This document shows, piece by piece, positions 18,487 to 26,814 of a stretch of 64,000 nt of DNA. The position numbers were made by a program, and so were the translations under genes. Source of the stretch: Thermincola carboxydiphila (lineage in GTDB: Bacteria; Bacillota; Thermincolia; Thermincolales; UBA2595); assembly GCA_016841045.1 (NCBI GenBank), contig JAENZX010000002.1, positions 94,865 to 158,864 of the forward strand. Reading direction: 5' to 3'. How positions within the stretch are numbered: position 1 is the first letter of the stretch; every line of letters begins with the position of its first letter. The notes under the pieces are model-generated. The model searched no databases. It was not told the origin of the DNA and saw only the letters and a program-made list of their open reading frames with translations.

Positions 18487-19728
18487 ATGATGCGTTCCAT
18501 GTTTGCCGGTGTTTCCGGCTTAAGAAACCACCAGACCCGTATGGATGTTATTGGCAATAATATTGCTAATGTTAATACTGTGGGTTACAAAAGGGGCAGG
18601 GTGACTTTTCAGGATATGCTGAGCCAGAATATTCGCGGAGCTTCAGCGCCGCAGGGTGGCAGAGGCGGAACAAACCCTCAGCAGATTGGTTTAGGTATGA
18701 CTGTAAATGCAATAGAAACAATCTGGACCCCTGGCGCTTCAGAGTTAACTGGAAAGACCACAGACATGATGGTGGAAGGTGACGGATTCTTTATTGTTAA
18801 GGACGGTAGTAATAACAGTTACTACACTCGGGCAGGAAATTTTGATTTTGATGCCCTCGGAAACTTCAATACTGCGTCAGGAATGGCAGTTCAGGGATGG
18901 ATGGCAGATAGTTCTGGTGTAATAGATAACACCACAGGAATCGGAGCAATTAAGATTCCCAAAGGAACAGCTGTTAAGCCACAGGCCACTACGGAAGCGG
19001 AGATAATTGGAAACCTTGATGCCAATGCAGTAGATAATGATACTGTTACAGTTCCCATAGAAGTCTACGATTCTCTGGGCAAAAGCTGGGCAATGAACCT
19101 TGTGTTTACAAAGACCAATAATGCGCGAGAATGGGAAGTCACTTTGGGCAATATCCCAGACTGGGGTGCCGATGACCCAGAACTGGATACAGATCCTTCA
19201 GTAATTACATTTAATAACGATGGCTCTTTTGATACAGGCTCAGATACTATTAGAATAACTGGTATTCCAACTGATGCAGATAATATGACAGTGGATGTTG
19301 ACATCTCAGCTCTTACACAGTACTCATCCGAATCTGACGCCAAATTAAATTCCCAGAACGGATATACATCGGGTGTACTTAACGGATTCTCAATTGATAA
19401 GTCCGGGGTCATTACCGGACGGTTCTCCAACGGCTACAGCCAACAGCTGGCCCAGGTGGCAATGGCGAACTTTAATAACCCGGCAGGGCTTTCCAAGTCA
19501 GGGGGAAATTTATATTCATCATCCAATAACTCTGGCCAGGCTCAGATAGGTACTGCCGGTACAGGAGGAAGAGGAGACATTTCACCTGGTAAACTGGAGA
19601 TGTCAAATGTAGACCTCTCCCAGGAATTTACTGATATGATTGTTACCCAAAGGGGGTTTCAGGCAAACTCAAGGATTATAACTGTATCTGATGAAATGCT
19701 TCAGGAATTGGTTAACCTGAAACGTTAA
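18487..19728 (+). CDS. flgE: flagellar hook protein FlgE
   Basis: Subunit of the hook that joins the basal body to the filament. The N-terminal MFAGVSGLRNHQTRMDVIGNNIANVNTVGYK is the rod/hook helix motif. The FVVKDG-type middle (GDGFFIVKDG) and the C-terminal VDLSQEFTDMIVTQRGFQANSRIITVSDEMLQELVNLKR complete the family pattern. Two ATG codons (18487 and 18490) are possible; GGAGGTC lies about nine bases upstream. Length 413. It sits in the position of Bacillus flgE. Confidence 0.96.
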   Translation: MMRSMFAGVSGLRNHQTRMDVIGNNIANVNTVGYKRGRVTFQDMLSQNIRGASAPQGGRGGTNPQQIGLGMTVNAIETIWTPGASELTGKTTDMMVEGDGFFIVKDGSNNSYYTRAGNFDFDALGNFNTASGMAVQGWMADSSGVIDNTTGIGAIKIPKGTAVKPQATTEAEIIGNLDANAVDNDTVTVPIEVYDSLGKSWAMNLVFTKTNNAREWEVTLGNIPDWGADDPELDTDPSVITFNNDGSFDTGSDTIRITGIPTDADNMTVDVDISALTQYSSESDAKLNSQNGYTSGVLNGFSIDKSGVITGRFSNGYSQQLAQVAMANFNNPAGLSKSGGNLYSSSNNSGQAQIGTAGTGGRGDISPGKLEMSNVDLSQEFTDMIVTQRGFQANSRIITVSDEMLQELVNLKR

Positions 19729-19756
19729 ACTGTGATAGCTTAAGTTTACCGGGAAT

Positions 19757-19778
19757 GGGGCGGGGTGTACCCGTCCCC
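19757..19778 (+). other. GC-rich hairpin between flgE and flbD
   Basis: GGGGCGGG pairs with CCCGTCCC around GTGTA, flanked by further GGGA/TCCC pairing. No T-run follows, so it is not a standard terminator. It may slow decay or translation at the hook-gene end; that is inference. Confidence 0.5.
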
Positions 19779-19803
19779 CCTCCCATTTGAAAGAAGGGGT
19801 TAA

Positions 19804-20037
19804 ATGATAAAGGTTACCAGGCTGAATGGTCAGGAGTTTTATGTAAATGCTGAACTTGTAGAGTTTATAGAGGCTACGCCAGATACAGTCGTAACCCTAA
19901 CTACAGGGGCAAAGTTAGTGTTAAAAGATCAAGTTGAGGATTTGATAATCAGGATTATGGAATACCGTAAAACTGTAGGAACAAAAGTGTTGTACAGGAT
20001 TGAACCTGAATCCAAGAATGGTGATTGTAACCAGTAA
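19804..20037 (+). CDS. flbD: flagellar protein FlbD/SwrD
   Basis: Small protein of the FlbD family (SwrD in Bacillus, needed for full motor power and swarming). The core MIKVTRLNGQEFYVNAELVEFIEATPDTVVTLTTGAKLVLKDQV is diagnostic, and the usual 70-80-residue length is kept (77). GAAGGGG precedes the ATG. It lies between flgE and fliL, the same order as in Bacillus; motA/motB, which share this interval in some clostridia, are absent. Confidence 0.92.
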   Translation: MIKVTRLNGQEFYVNAELVEFIEATPDTVVTLTTGAKLVLKDQVEDLIIRIMEYRKTVGTKVLYRIEPESKNGDCNQ

Positions 20038-20049
20038 GGGGGAATTAGC

Positions 20050-20556
20050 ATGTCAGAGGAAAACATCGAAGTCCAGACAACAACAGAAGAGCAGCAATTG
20101 AAGGCTTCTAATATAAAACTAATGACTATAGGAGCCATATTAGTTGTTGTCACTGCAGTTGTATCTTTTGCCGTTGCCCTTTATACAGCAAAAATTTTGA
20201 CACCCCATGAACCGCCACGAGGGGATGGCTACGGTGTAGTCAAAAGTGAAACCCTTGGCACAACTTTTGATGCGGGTGAATATATTACAAACCTTAACAC
20301 AGACGCCGGGGACAGGTTTATTAAGGTTAAGATTGTTTTTGCTTATAAAGAAGCTAAGATGCAGGAGGAAATTACCAACAAACTTCCTCAAATTCAGCAT
20401 ACAATTAACAGCACCCTTCGTCAGCAAGACCCCCAGTCACTTAGTGAACCTAGGGCAATGGAAAAACTTGCGGAATTGCTGAAAAAGAACATTAACTCCC
20501 ACCTTATAAAAGGGAATATTACCAGTCTTTATTTTACAAATTTTGTCATACAATAG
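20050..20556 (+). CDS. fliL: flagellar basal-body-associated protein FliL
   Basis: Inner-membrane protein that surrounds the stator and supports torque. A short cytoplasmic N-terminus is followed by one membrane helix at about 27-48 (TIGAILVVVTAVVSFAVALY). The extracytoplasmic stomatin-like domain has AGEYITNLNTDAGDRFIKVKI and the C-terminal VIQ end. Length 168. It lies directly before fliM with a 24-base gap. Confidence 0.95.
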   Translation: MSEENIEVQTTTEEQQLKASNIKLMTIGAILVVVTAVVSFAVALYTAKILTPHEPPRGDGYGVVKSETLGTTFDAGEYITNLNTDAGDRFIKVKIVFAYKEAKMQEEITNKLPQIQHTINSTLRQQDPQSLSEPRAMEKLAELLKKNINSHLIKGNITSLYFTNFVIQ

Positions 20557-20580
20557 GCATGGGCGGAGGTGGATAGACAC

Positions 20581-21579
20581 TTGAGTGAGATACTGTCCCA
20601 GGACGAAATTGATGCCCTTCTTTCAGCTCTGAGTACGGGAGAATCTGCGCATAAACCGTCCGGAAAATCTGATGAGTCTCATAAAAAAATAAGGGTATAT
20701 GATTTCAGGAGACCAAATAAGTTTTCCAAAGAACAGATTCATACGCTGCAGGCAATTCATGATAATTATGCTCGCCTTCTCGCCTCCTATCTATCAGCCA
20801 GACTACGTACCCATGTTCAGATGTCGGTACATTCTGTAGAACAGCTGACTTATGAAGAGTTTATTCAGTCACTTCCCAATCAGACTATCATAAACATCTT
20901 CCAGATGGATCCCCTTGAAGGTAACGCTGTCCTCGAAATAAATTCTATTATAGGATTTACCATAATAGACAGGCTTTTCGGCGGAACGGGGCAGGCACCC
21001 GAAAAAATTAGGGATTTGACTGATATTGAGAAAGCTGTCATTGAGCCGGAAGTTATCCGTACTCTGCAAATCCTTAAAGAAGCATGGGGAAATATAATTA
21101 CATTTAAACCTAAACTGGAAGTAATCGAAATGAACCCATTATTTACCCAGATTGTCTCCCCGGCGGAAATGGTGGTTCTTATTTGTTTCCGAACCCAGGT
21201 AGGCGAAGTGGAAGGATTAATAAATCTTTGTATACCTTTTATTGTTTTAGAGCCCATTATCAGTAAGCTGTCAGCCCACTTCTGGTTTGCAGGGACAGCA
21301 AAAGAAGTAACCTCTGAAAGCATACAAAAAATTAAAAGCCGTCTTGAAAAGGCAACTGTTAACTTATCGGCGGTGCTCGGAACGGCAAGTATCAGGGTAA
21401 AGGAGCTGCTGGAGTTACAGGTTGGTGATGTAATAATGCTGGAGAGTAAGGTGGATCAGCCTGTGGAAATTGTGGTTAGTTCAAAGAAAAAGTTTCTTGC
21501 CAGACCCGGTACTTCAGGAAGCAGAACTGCCGTCCAGATAGTTTCCGTGGTAAAGGAAGGGGATGAAGAAAATGAGTGA
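20581..21579 (+). CDS. fliM: flagellar motor switch protein FliM
   Basis: C-ring subunit that binds phospho-CheY. The N-terminal MSEILSQDEIDALLSALSTGE is the CheY-binding peptide. The CheC-like middle domain runs from about 40 to 225, and the C-terminal SpoA domain ends at about 325. I chose TTG 20581 because GGAGGT (20565-20570) lies ten bases ahead; the upstream in-frame GTG 20569 overlaps that site. Length about 332. The end overlaps the fliY start. Confidence 0.95.
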   Translation: MSEILSQDEIDALLSALSTGESAHKPSGKSDESHKKIRVYDFRRPNKFSKEQIHTLQAIHDNYARLLASYLSARLRTHVQMSVHSVEQLTYEEFIQSLPNQTIINIFQMDPLEGNAVLEINSIIGFTIIDRLFGGTGQAPEKIRDLTDIEKAVIEPEVIRTLQILKEAWGNIITFKPKLEVIEMNPLFTQIVSPAEMVVLICFRTQVGEVEGLINLCIPFIVLEPIISKLSAHFWFAGTAKEVTSESIQKIKSRLEKATVNLSAVLGTASIRVKELLELQVGDVIMLESKVDQPVEIVVSSKKKFLARPGTSGSRTAVQIVSVVKEGDEENE

Positions 21580-22819
21580 TGGTGTTCTTTCCCAGGAAGA
21601 AATTGATGCTCTCTTAAGGTCAAGCGCGTTTTCAGAGATGGTGGATGATAATGTTGCTGAGAATTCTTCTGAGGAACCGGCAGACATTTCGGTTGCCGGA
21701 CTTAGTGATCTGGAACAGGATGCTGTGGCAGAAGTCACTAACATCATAATGGGGTCTGCTGCAACAGCTTTGTCTGGGCTGTTGGGTAAAAATGTGGAAA
21801 TTACCACCCCTGTTGTTCAGACAACAGACTTTAGAGCTTTCAGTCAAGAGTACCCAGAGTCCTATCTGCAGGTTAATATTGATTATACTGCCGGAGTACT
21901 CGGTACAAATGTACTTATGCTTAAATATAATGACGCATGCTTGTTGGCAGACCTGGTAATGAGTGGTGATGGGCAGGACCCGCCAACAGAGCTTAATGAG
22001 ATTTACCTCAGTGCAATTTCAGAAGCCATGAACCAGATGATGGGTTCAGCTTCAACTGCTCTAGCTGCAATTATTAATGACAAGGTGGAAATATCTCCGC
22101 CGTCTTTGGAGACTATTGATTTGGCTAAGGAGGAATTAAAAGGAAGCCTGAGAGATGATGGGCAGACTCTTGTCAAGGTATCCTTTCGGGTGAAAATCGA
22201 TGACCTTTTTAACAGCGAGATAGTCCAACTGGTCCCGATAGAATTGTCAAGGAGCATCATAGGGAATCTGATGGACGAAATGAATGATTATGATTCTTCT
22301 ACTAATGTTGACACAACTGATGTTGACACAACTGATGTTGAGCCGGTAAATGTTAATACAGAACCAACCGTTCCTCCTGTTTCCCAAGTTGCGGCAGCGG
22401 CGGAGCCGTCTATTATGTCACAGGCACAGGAAAAACCAGCATTTGATCTAAGAAATATTATTGAGCCATCTCCTGTTAAGCCTGCTTCCGGTACTCAGGA
22501 AATTCCGGTGCAACCCGTGCAGTTTGCTCCCCTCCAGACAAGCTTTAACGCTAAAGAAGTTGCTAATATAGACCTGATCATGGACGTACCCCTGCAGATT
22601 ACTGTAGAACTCGGTAAATCGAAAAAGACGATACGCGAAATCCTGGCCTTAGGACCCGGATCTGTCATAGAATTAGACAAGTTGGCCGGTGAACCGGTAG
22701 ACCTGCTGGTAAATGGTAAACTTTTGGCCAGGGGAGAAGTTGTTGTAATTGACGAAAATTTTGGTATCAGGGTATCTGACATAATATCGCAGTTAGAGAG
22801 AGTAAATAATCTGCAGTAA
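21572..22819 (+). CDS. fliY: flagellar motor switch phosphatase FliY
   Basis: C-ring component (FliN equivalent) and CheY-P phosphatase of Firmicutes. The N-terminus repeats the FliM-like LSQEEIDALLRSS peptide. Two intact CheC-type ExxN active sites follow: AEVTN near residue 55 and SEAMN near 155. The C-terminal SpoA domain (IDLIMDVPLQITVELGKSK) is FliN-like. A linker of about 90 residues carries a duplicated DTTDV unit from a 15-bp repeat. Length about 415. An in-frame ATG at 21563 is a less likely start. Confidence 0.95.
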   Translation: MSDGVLSQEEIDALLRSSAFSEMVDDNVAENSSEEPADISVAGLSDLEQDAVAEVTNIIMGSAATALSGLLGKNVEITTPVVQTTDFRAFSQEYPESYLQVNIDYTAGVLGTNVLMLKYNDACLLADLVMSGDGQDPPTELNEIYLSAISEAMNQMMGSASTALAAIINDKVEISPPSLETIDLAKEELKGSLRDDGQTLVKVSFRVKIDDLFNSEIVQLVPIELSRSIIGNLMDEMNDYDSSTNVDTTDVDTTDVEPVNVNTEPTVPPVSQVAAAAEPSIMSQAQEKPAFDLRNIIEPSPVKPASGTQEIPVQPVQFAPLQTSFNAKEVANIDLIMDVPLQITVELGKSKKTIREILALGPGSVIELDKLAGEPVDLLVNGKLLARGEVVVIDENFGIRVSDIISQLERVNNLQ

Positions 22820-22839
22820 ACTGGTAACAAGGAGGATTT

Positions 22840-23226
22840 ATGGGGGGGCGGATTTTTGTCGTAGATGATGCAGCCTTTATGCGAATAATGTTAAAAGATA
22901 TTTTGACGGAAAACGGTTATCAGATAGTCGGTGAGGCTGAAAATGGGCGAGATGCCGTTGAAAAATACAAAGAATTAAGGCCCGATCTGACAACTATGGA
23001 TATTACAATGCCTGAAATGGATGGTGTTAATGCAGTTAAAGAAATTAGAAAATTTGATGCCGAAGCCAATATAGTCATGTGCAGCGCAATGGGGCAGCAG
23101 GCTATGGTGATTGATGCAATCCAGGCAGGAGCCAGAGATTTTATAATTAAACCTTTTCAGCCTGAGAAAGTTGTTGAAGCTGTTCGTAAGGCATTGAATA
23201 CCCAGGATAATGAAAGAGGTCTATGA
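22840..23226 (+). CDS. cheY: chemotaxis response regulator CheY
   Basis: Single receiver domain that, when phosphorylated by CheA, binds FliM/FliY. The acidic pair is Asp9/Asp10, the phospho-acceptor Asp54 (TTMDITMPEMDG), the switch serine is about residue 82, and the conserved lysine is Lys104 (IIKPF). Length 128. AGGAGG lies ahead of the ATG. The position right after fliY matches Bacillus. Confidence 0.96.
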   Translation: MGGRIFVVDDAAFMRIMLKDILTENGYQIVGEAENGRDAVEKYKELRPDLTTMDITMPEMDGVNAVKEIRKFDAEANIVMCSAMGQQAMVIDAIQAGARDFIIKPFQPEKVVEAVRKALNTQDNERGL

Positions 23227-23832
23227 ATGAAATACCGCACTGCTAAGATTTTTAGATACATGTCATATATCGTTTTTTGGTATTTGGTTTTACCGACCCA
23301 ATATGTTATTGCGGCATCAAAAGAGCTTAATCTTGATGCAGCGGCTGAGCCAGAGGCTTTTGAAATGCCGAGTATGTTTGGCCTCTTTTTTCGTTTGATT
23401 TTTAGTCTTTTATTTATTGTGGGAATTGCTTTTATAACCATGAAGTTTTTAAGAAAGAACATGAAAGTTTTATCTTCTGGGGTAAATATAAGAGTTTTGG
23501 ATCAGTACTCCTTCAGTATGAACAAAGGTGTATATATTACTCAGATTGCCGGAAAAACGTACGTTTTAGGTGTGACAGACAATAATATCAGCCTGATAAC
23601 AGAAATAACTGACCAGGATATAATTGATGAAATTGTGGACAAAGCAAGGGAGAAGGAAATAGAACCAATAATTCCTCCGGGAATTCTGGAAAGTATTTTG
23701 CCTGGTGTGTTTAAGGGAAATTCACAGGGTGGAAACTTCAATAAGCATATCCAAAGGCAGATAAGAAAGCTGGAGTCACTTGTTGATAACCGGGCAAATG
23801 TTTCCCGGAGGGATGATGATAATGAACAGTAA
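23227..23832 (+). CDS. fliO: flagellar biosynthesis protein FliO/FliZ
   Basis: Assembly factor for the FliP export-gate ring. A hydrophobic N-terminal segment (about residues 10-29) looks like a signal peptide, and a second helix at about 50-72 (FGLFFRLIFSLLFIVGIAFI) anchors it. The cytoplasmic domain with VRVLDQYSF-like INIRVLDQYSFSMNKGVYITQIAGKTYVLGVTD is typical. The start abuts the cheY stop, with AGAGG seven bases before. The end overlaps fliP. Confidence 0.88.
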   Translation: MKYRTAKIFRYMSYIVFWYLVLPTQYVIAASKELNLDAAAEPEAFEMPSMFGLFFRLIFSLLFIVGIAFITMKFLRKNMKVLSSGVNIRVLDQYSFSMNKGVYITQIAGKTYVLGVTDNNISLITEITDQDIIDEIVDKAREKEIEPIIPPGILESILPGVFKGNSQGGNFNKHIQRQIRKLESLVDNRANVSRRDDDNEQ

Positions 23833-24601
23833 AACAAAAAAGCTCTTGGTTGTTATATGTATTGCTGTTTTAACAACCTTCGGTGTAGCATTTACGGTAA
23901 CTACGGTGTCGGCTGCCAATGCATTTTCTGTTCCTGATGTCAACGTCAATATCGGTAACACCGACAACCCCAAAGAGATTTCCTCTAGTTTGCAGATACT
24001 TTTTCTTCTGACTGTTCTGTCCTTAGCACCATCTATTCTTGTGATGATGACTTCTTTTACAAGAATCGTAATTGTATTGTCGTTCATGAGAAATGCCATG
24101 GCTACACAGCAGACACCCCCAAATCAGGTGCTGATAGGCTTAGCATTATTCCTGACATTTTTCATAATGGCTCCGACCTGGTCTCAGGTTAATCATGAGG
24201 CGCTGCAGCCATATCTAGAGGCAAAAATTACACAGGAACAAGCTTACGATAAAGCTATGAACCCTATACGAGAGTTTATGTTTAAGCAGACCAGAGAAAA
24301 AGATCTGGCGTTGTTTATCAAGCTATCCAATCTTGAGCGGCCAAAAACCTATGATGATGTTCCAACATATGTTCTTGTCCCTTCATTTGTAATTAGCGAA
24401 CTTAAGACTGCCTTTCAGATAGGCTTTGTTGTATTTATACCATTTATAGTTATTGACTTAATTGTTGCTAGTTCCCTAATGTCTATGGGTATGATGATGC
24501 TTCCTCCGATGATGATTTCACTACCGTTTAAGATTTTGCTGTTTGTGATGGTCGATGGATGGCATCTGCTTGTACGCTCCCTGATTATGAGTTACCAGTG
24601 A
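23822..24601 (+). CDS. fliP: flagellar export gate protein FliP
   Basis: Pore-forming subunit of the export gate. A cleavable signal peptide is likely in residues 1-27 (ends TVSAANA). The conserved FLLTVLSLAPSILVMMTSFTRIVIV and IGLALFLTFFIMAPTW segments follow, and the C-terminal MGMMMLPPMMISLPFKILLF is a family hallmark. I chose ATG 23822 (about 259 residues) because CGGAGGG is nine bases upstream. It overlaps fliO by 11 bases. Confidence 0.96.
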   Translation: MNSKTKKLLVVICIAVLTTFGVAFTVTTVSAANAFSVPDVNVNIGNTDNPKEISSSLQILFLLTVLSLAPSILVMMTSFTRIVIVLSFMRNAMATQQTPPNQVLIGLALFLTFFIMAPTWSQVNHEALQPYLEAKITQEQAYDKAMNPIREFMFKQTREKDLALFIKLSNLERPKTYDDVPTYVLVPSFVISELKTAFQIGFVVFIPFIVIDLIVASSLMSMGMMMLPPMMISLPFKILLFVMVDGWHLLVRSLIMSYQ

Positions 24602-24614
24602 AAGGAGATGCTTT

Positions 24615-24887
24615 ATGAGCCCGGATACAGTCATATACCTGGGAAGGGAAGCTATGTTTACCGTTCTACTGATAGCATCACCTATACTGGGCGTCAGCCT
24701 TCTAATAGGTATTCTGGTAAGCTTTTTTCAGGCAACTACTCATCTTCAGGAACAGACACTTACCTTTGTACCTAAAATTGTCGGTATTTTGGCGGTTCTC
24801 GTTTTTTTTGGCTCTTGGATGATGAATGTAATGCTATCTTATGTTTCTAATCTTTTCATAAATATGAACCAATTTGTATCCAAATAA
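24615..24887 (+). CDS. fliQ: flagellar export gate protein FliQ
   Basis: Two-helix membrane subunit of the FliPQR gate. The pattern TVLLIASPILGVSLLIGILVSFFQATTHLQEQTLTFVPKI is diagnostic of FliQ. Length 90 is exact for the family. AAAGGAG lies before the ATG, and fliR follows after 21 bases. Confidence 0.97.
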   Translation: MSPDTVIYLGREAMFTVLLIASPILGVSLLIGILVSFFQATTHLQEQTLTFVPKIVGILAVLVFFGSWMMNVMLSYVSNLFINMNQFVSK

Positions 24888-24908
24888 TTGGGAAAGTAGG
24901 GCAAATTT

Positions 24909-25688
24909 GTGGAAATCCTGAACCAAATTGCCTCAAAAATAGATTTGTTTCTTCTTATAATGGCCAGAATAGGCGGTATTTTTACAACTGGTCCGGTATA
25001 CTCCAACAGAGCTATACCTCGTCAAGTCAGAGTACTAATGACAGTTATGATTTCTATAATTGTAATCGCCGGAGTACGTTTTGAAATGCCTGAGATTCCT
25101 TCAAAACTTGAGCATTTTATAGTGCTTTTAGCTGGCGAAATGATTATTGGAATGATAGTTGGCTTTGTAGCACAGTTTACTTTTGCGGCAATTCAGTTTG
25201 CTGGTCAGGCCCTGGATATGCAGATGGGTTTTGGTATTACCAACGTAATTGACCCGTTATATGGTACTCAGGCCCCATTAATGGGGTCTTTTCAGAACCT
25301 GCTGGCATTGCTGCTTTTTCTGGCTACAGACAGTCATCACTACATGATTGCAGCACTGTTTCAGAGCTATCAGAAAATCCCTCTTTTCGGCCTAGTTGGA
25401 GAAAAGGAAGTATATAAGGTCATGATCGACTTGTTTGGAAATATGCTCGTGACCGGCGTCAAAATCGCTATGCCGGTTGTTGGCGCTCTATTTGTGGCAG
25501 AGGTGGCTCTTGGTATGATAGCAAGAACGATGCCGGAAATGCAGGTGTATTTTGTAGGTATTCCTGCTAAGATTGTTGTTGGACTGTTACTTTTAATAAT
25601 GATTCTGCCAATCTATATTATTACTTTAGAATTCCTGTTTAAAAAGGATTATCAGGATACTCTAAATATTTTAAAGTTACTAGGTTAA
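24909..25688 (+). CDS. fliR: flagellar export gate protein FliR
   Basis: Polytopic gate subunit with about six membrane helices. Family marks include FLLIMARIGGIFTTGPVYSNRAIPRQVRVLMT near the N-terminus, GEMIIGMIVGFVAQFTFAAIQFAGQALDMQMGF in the middle and MARTMPEMQVYFVGIPAKI-type text near 195-215. The start is GTG. Length 259 is standard. It lies between fliQ and flhB. Confidence 0.96.
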   Translation: MEILNQIASKIDLFLLIMARIGGIFTTGPVYSNRAIPRQVRVLMTVMISIIVIAGVRFEMPEIPSKLEHFIVLLAGEMIIGMIVGFVAQFTFAAIQFAGQALDMQMGFGITNVIDPLYGTQAPLMGSFQNLLALLLFLATDSHHYMIAALFQSYQKIPLFGLVGEKEVYKVMIDLFGNMLVTGVKIAMPVVGALFVAEVALGMIARTMPEMQVYFVGIPAKIVVGLLLLIMILPIYIITLEFLFKKDYQDTLNILKLLG

Positions 25689-25699
25689 CGAGGAAGGCT

Positions 25700-26797
25700 A
25701 TGACTGATAAAGATCTTCAAGTATTTAGAATAGATCTTCAGCTATTTGCCGATAAGACGGAGAAAGCTACTCCCAGGCGCCGACAGCAGGCTGCTGAAAA
25801 GGGTCAGATACCGAGAAGCGCTGAGCTCAATTCAGTCTTGGTTTTATTAGCTGCATTTATGGCAGTAAAGATATTCATTCCTGATATGATTCAAGAATGG
25901 ACAGCATTTACTCAAAATATTTTTAAAATGTTTACTGCAAATAATTTTGACCTTAATTATCGTACTTTCCAGAACATGTTTATTATGACGGTAATTAGTG
26001 TAACTAAAATTCTGGCCCCTGTGGTTGGGGGGGCGATGGTAGCTGGTATATTAGCATCGGTAGCTCAGGTTGGTTTTCGATTTAATATGTCACTTATTAA
26101 ATTCGATTTAAATAACGTAAACCCAATTAATGGTTTTAAACGAATGTTCTCCTCCCAGGCTCTTGCTGAACTAGTTAAATCATTTTTAAAGGTTTTTATT
26201 GTAACCTATGTTGCATATTCAGAGTACGTAAAGCAGCTTTCTGTTTTTACGGGGCTGACTGATATGAATCTTAGGGCATCATCAGCCTACATTGGACAAA
26301 CTACTGTGAATATTGCTTTTAAGGTGATTCTCTGGCTTGCTGTTTTGGCAGTTGCTGACTACATATTTCAGAAATGGCGGCATGAATCCCAGCTAAAAAT
26401 GTCAAAACAGGAAATCAAAGATGAATATAAGCAGCAGGAAGGAGATCCGCAGCTAAAGGGCAAGATTAAACAAAAACAAAGAGAGATGGCTATGTCACGT
26501 ATGATGCAATCTCTACCAAACGCAGATGTAGTAATCACCAACCCTACACATTTTGCTGTTGCGCTTCAGTATGATAACACCATGGGTGCCCCTGTTGTAA
26601 TTGCCAAGGGCCAGGATAGGGTGGCTCTCAGAATAAAAGAAATAGCAAAGGAACACGACATTGTTACTGTAGAAAACAAGCCGCTGGCTCAGGCTCTTTT
26701 CAGGGGAACTGAAATAGGGGATTCAATTCCCCCAGAGCTGTATCAGGCAGTAGCTGAAGTACTTGCTTTTGTTTATAAACTTAAAGGTAAAATGTAG
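25700..26797 (+). CDS. flhB: flagellar export specificity switch FlhB
   Basis: Controls the change from rod/hook to filament export. Four membrane helices lie between about 45 and 220. The cytoplasmic C-domain contains the self-cleavage site Asn281-Pro282 in ITNPTHFAVALQY. The N-terminal DKTEKATPRRRQQAAEKGQIPRS is conserved. A somewhat unusual MTDKDLQVFRIDLQLF extension precedes it, as seen in several clostridia. Length 365. Confidence 0.97.
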   Translation: MTDKDLQVFRIDLQLFADKTEKATPRRRQQAAEKGQIPRSAELNSVLVLLAAFMAVKIFIPDMIQEWTAFTQNIFKMFTANNFDLNYRTFQNMFIMTVISVTKILAPVVGGAMVAGILASVAQVGFRFNMSLIKFDLNNVNPINGFKRMFSSQALAELVKSFLKVFIVTYVAYSEYVKQLSVFTGLTDMNLRASSAYIGQTTVNIAFKVILWLAVLAVADYIFQKWRHESQLKMSKQEIKDEYKQQEGDPQLKGKIKQKQREMAMSRMMQSLPNADVVITNPTHFAVALQYDNTMGAPVVIAKGQDRVALRIKEIAKEHDIVTVENKPLAQALFRGTEIGDSIPPELYQAVAEVLAFVYKLKGKM

Positions 26798-26814
26798 CCG
26801 GAGGAGGATGAAAA

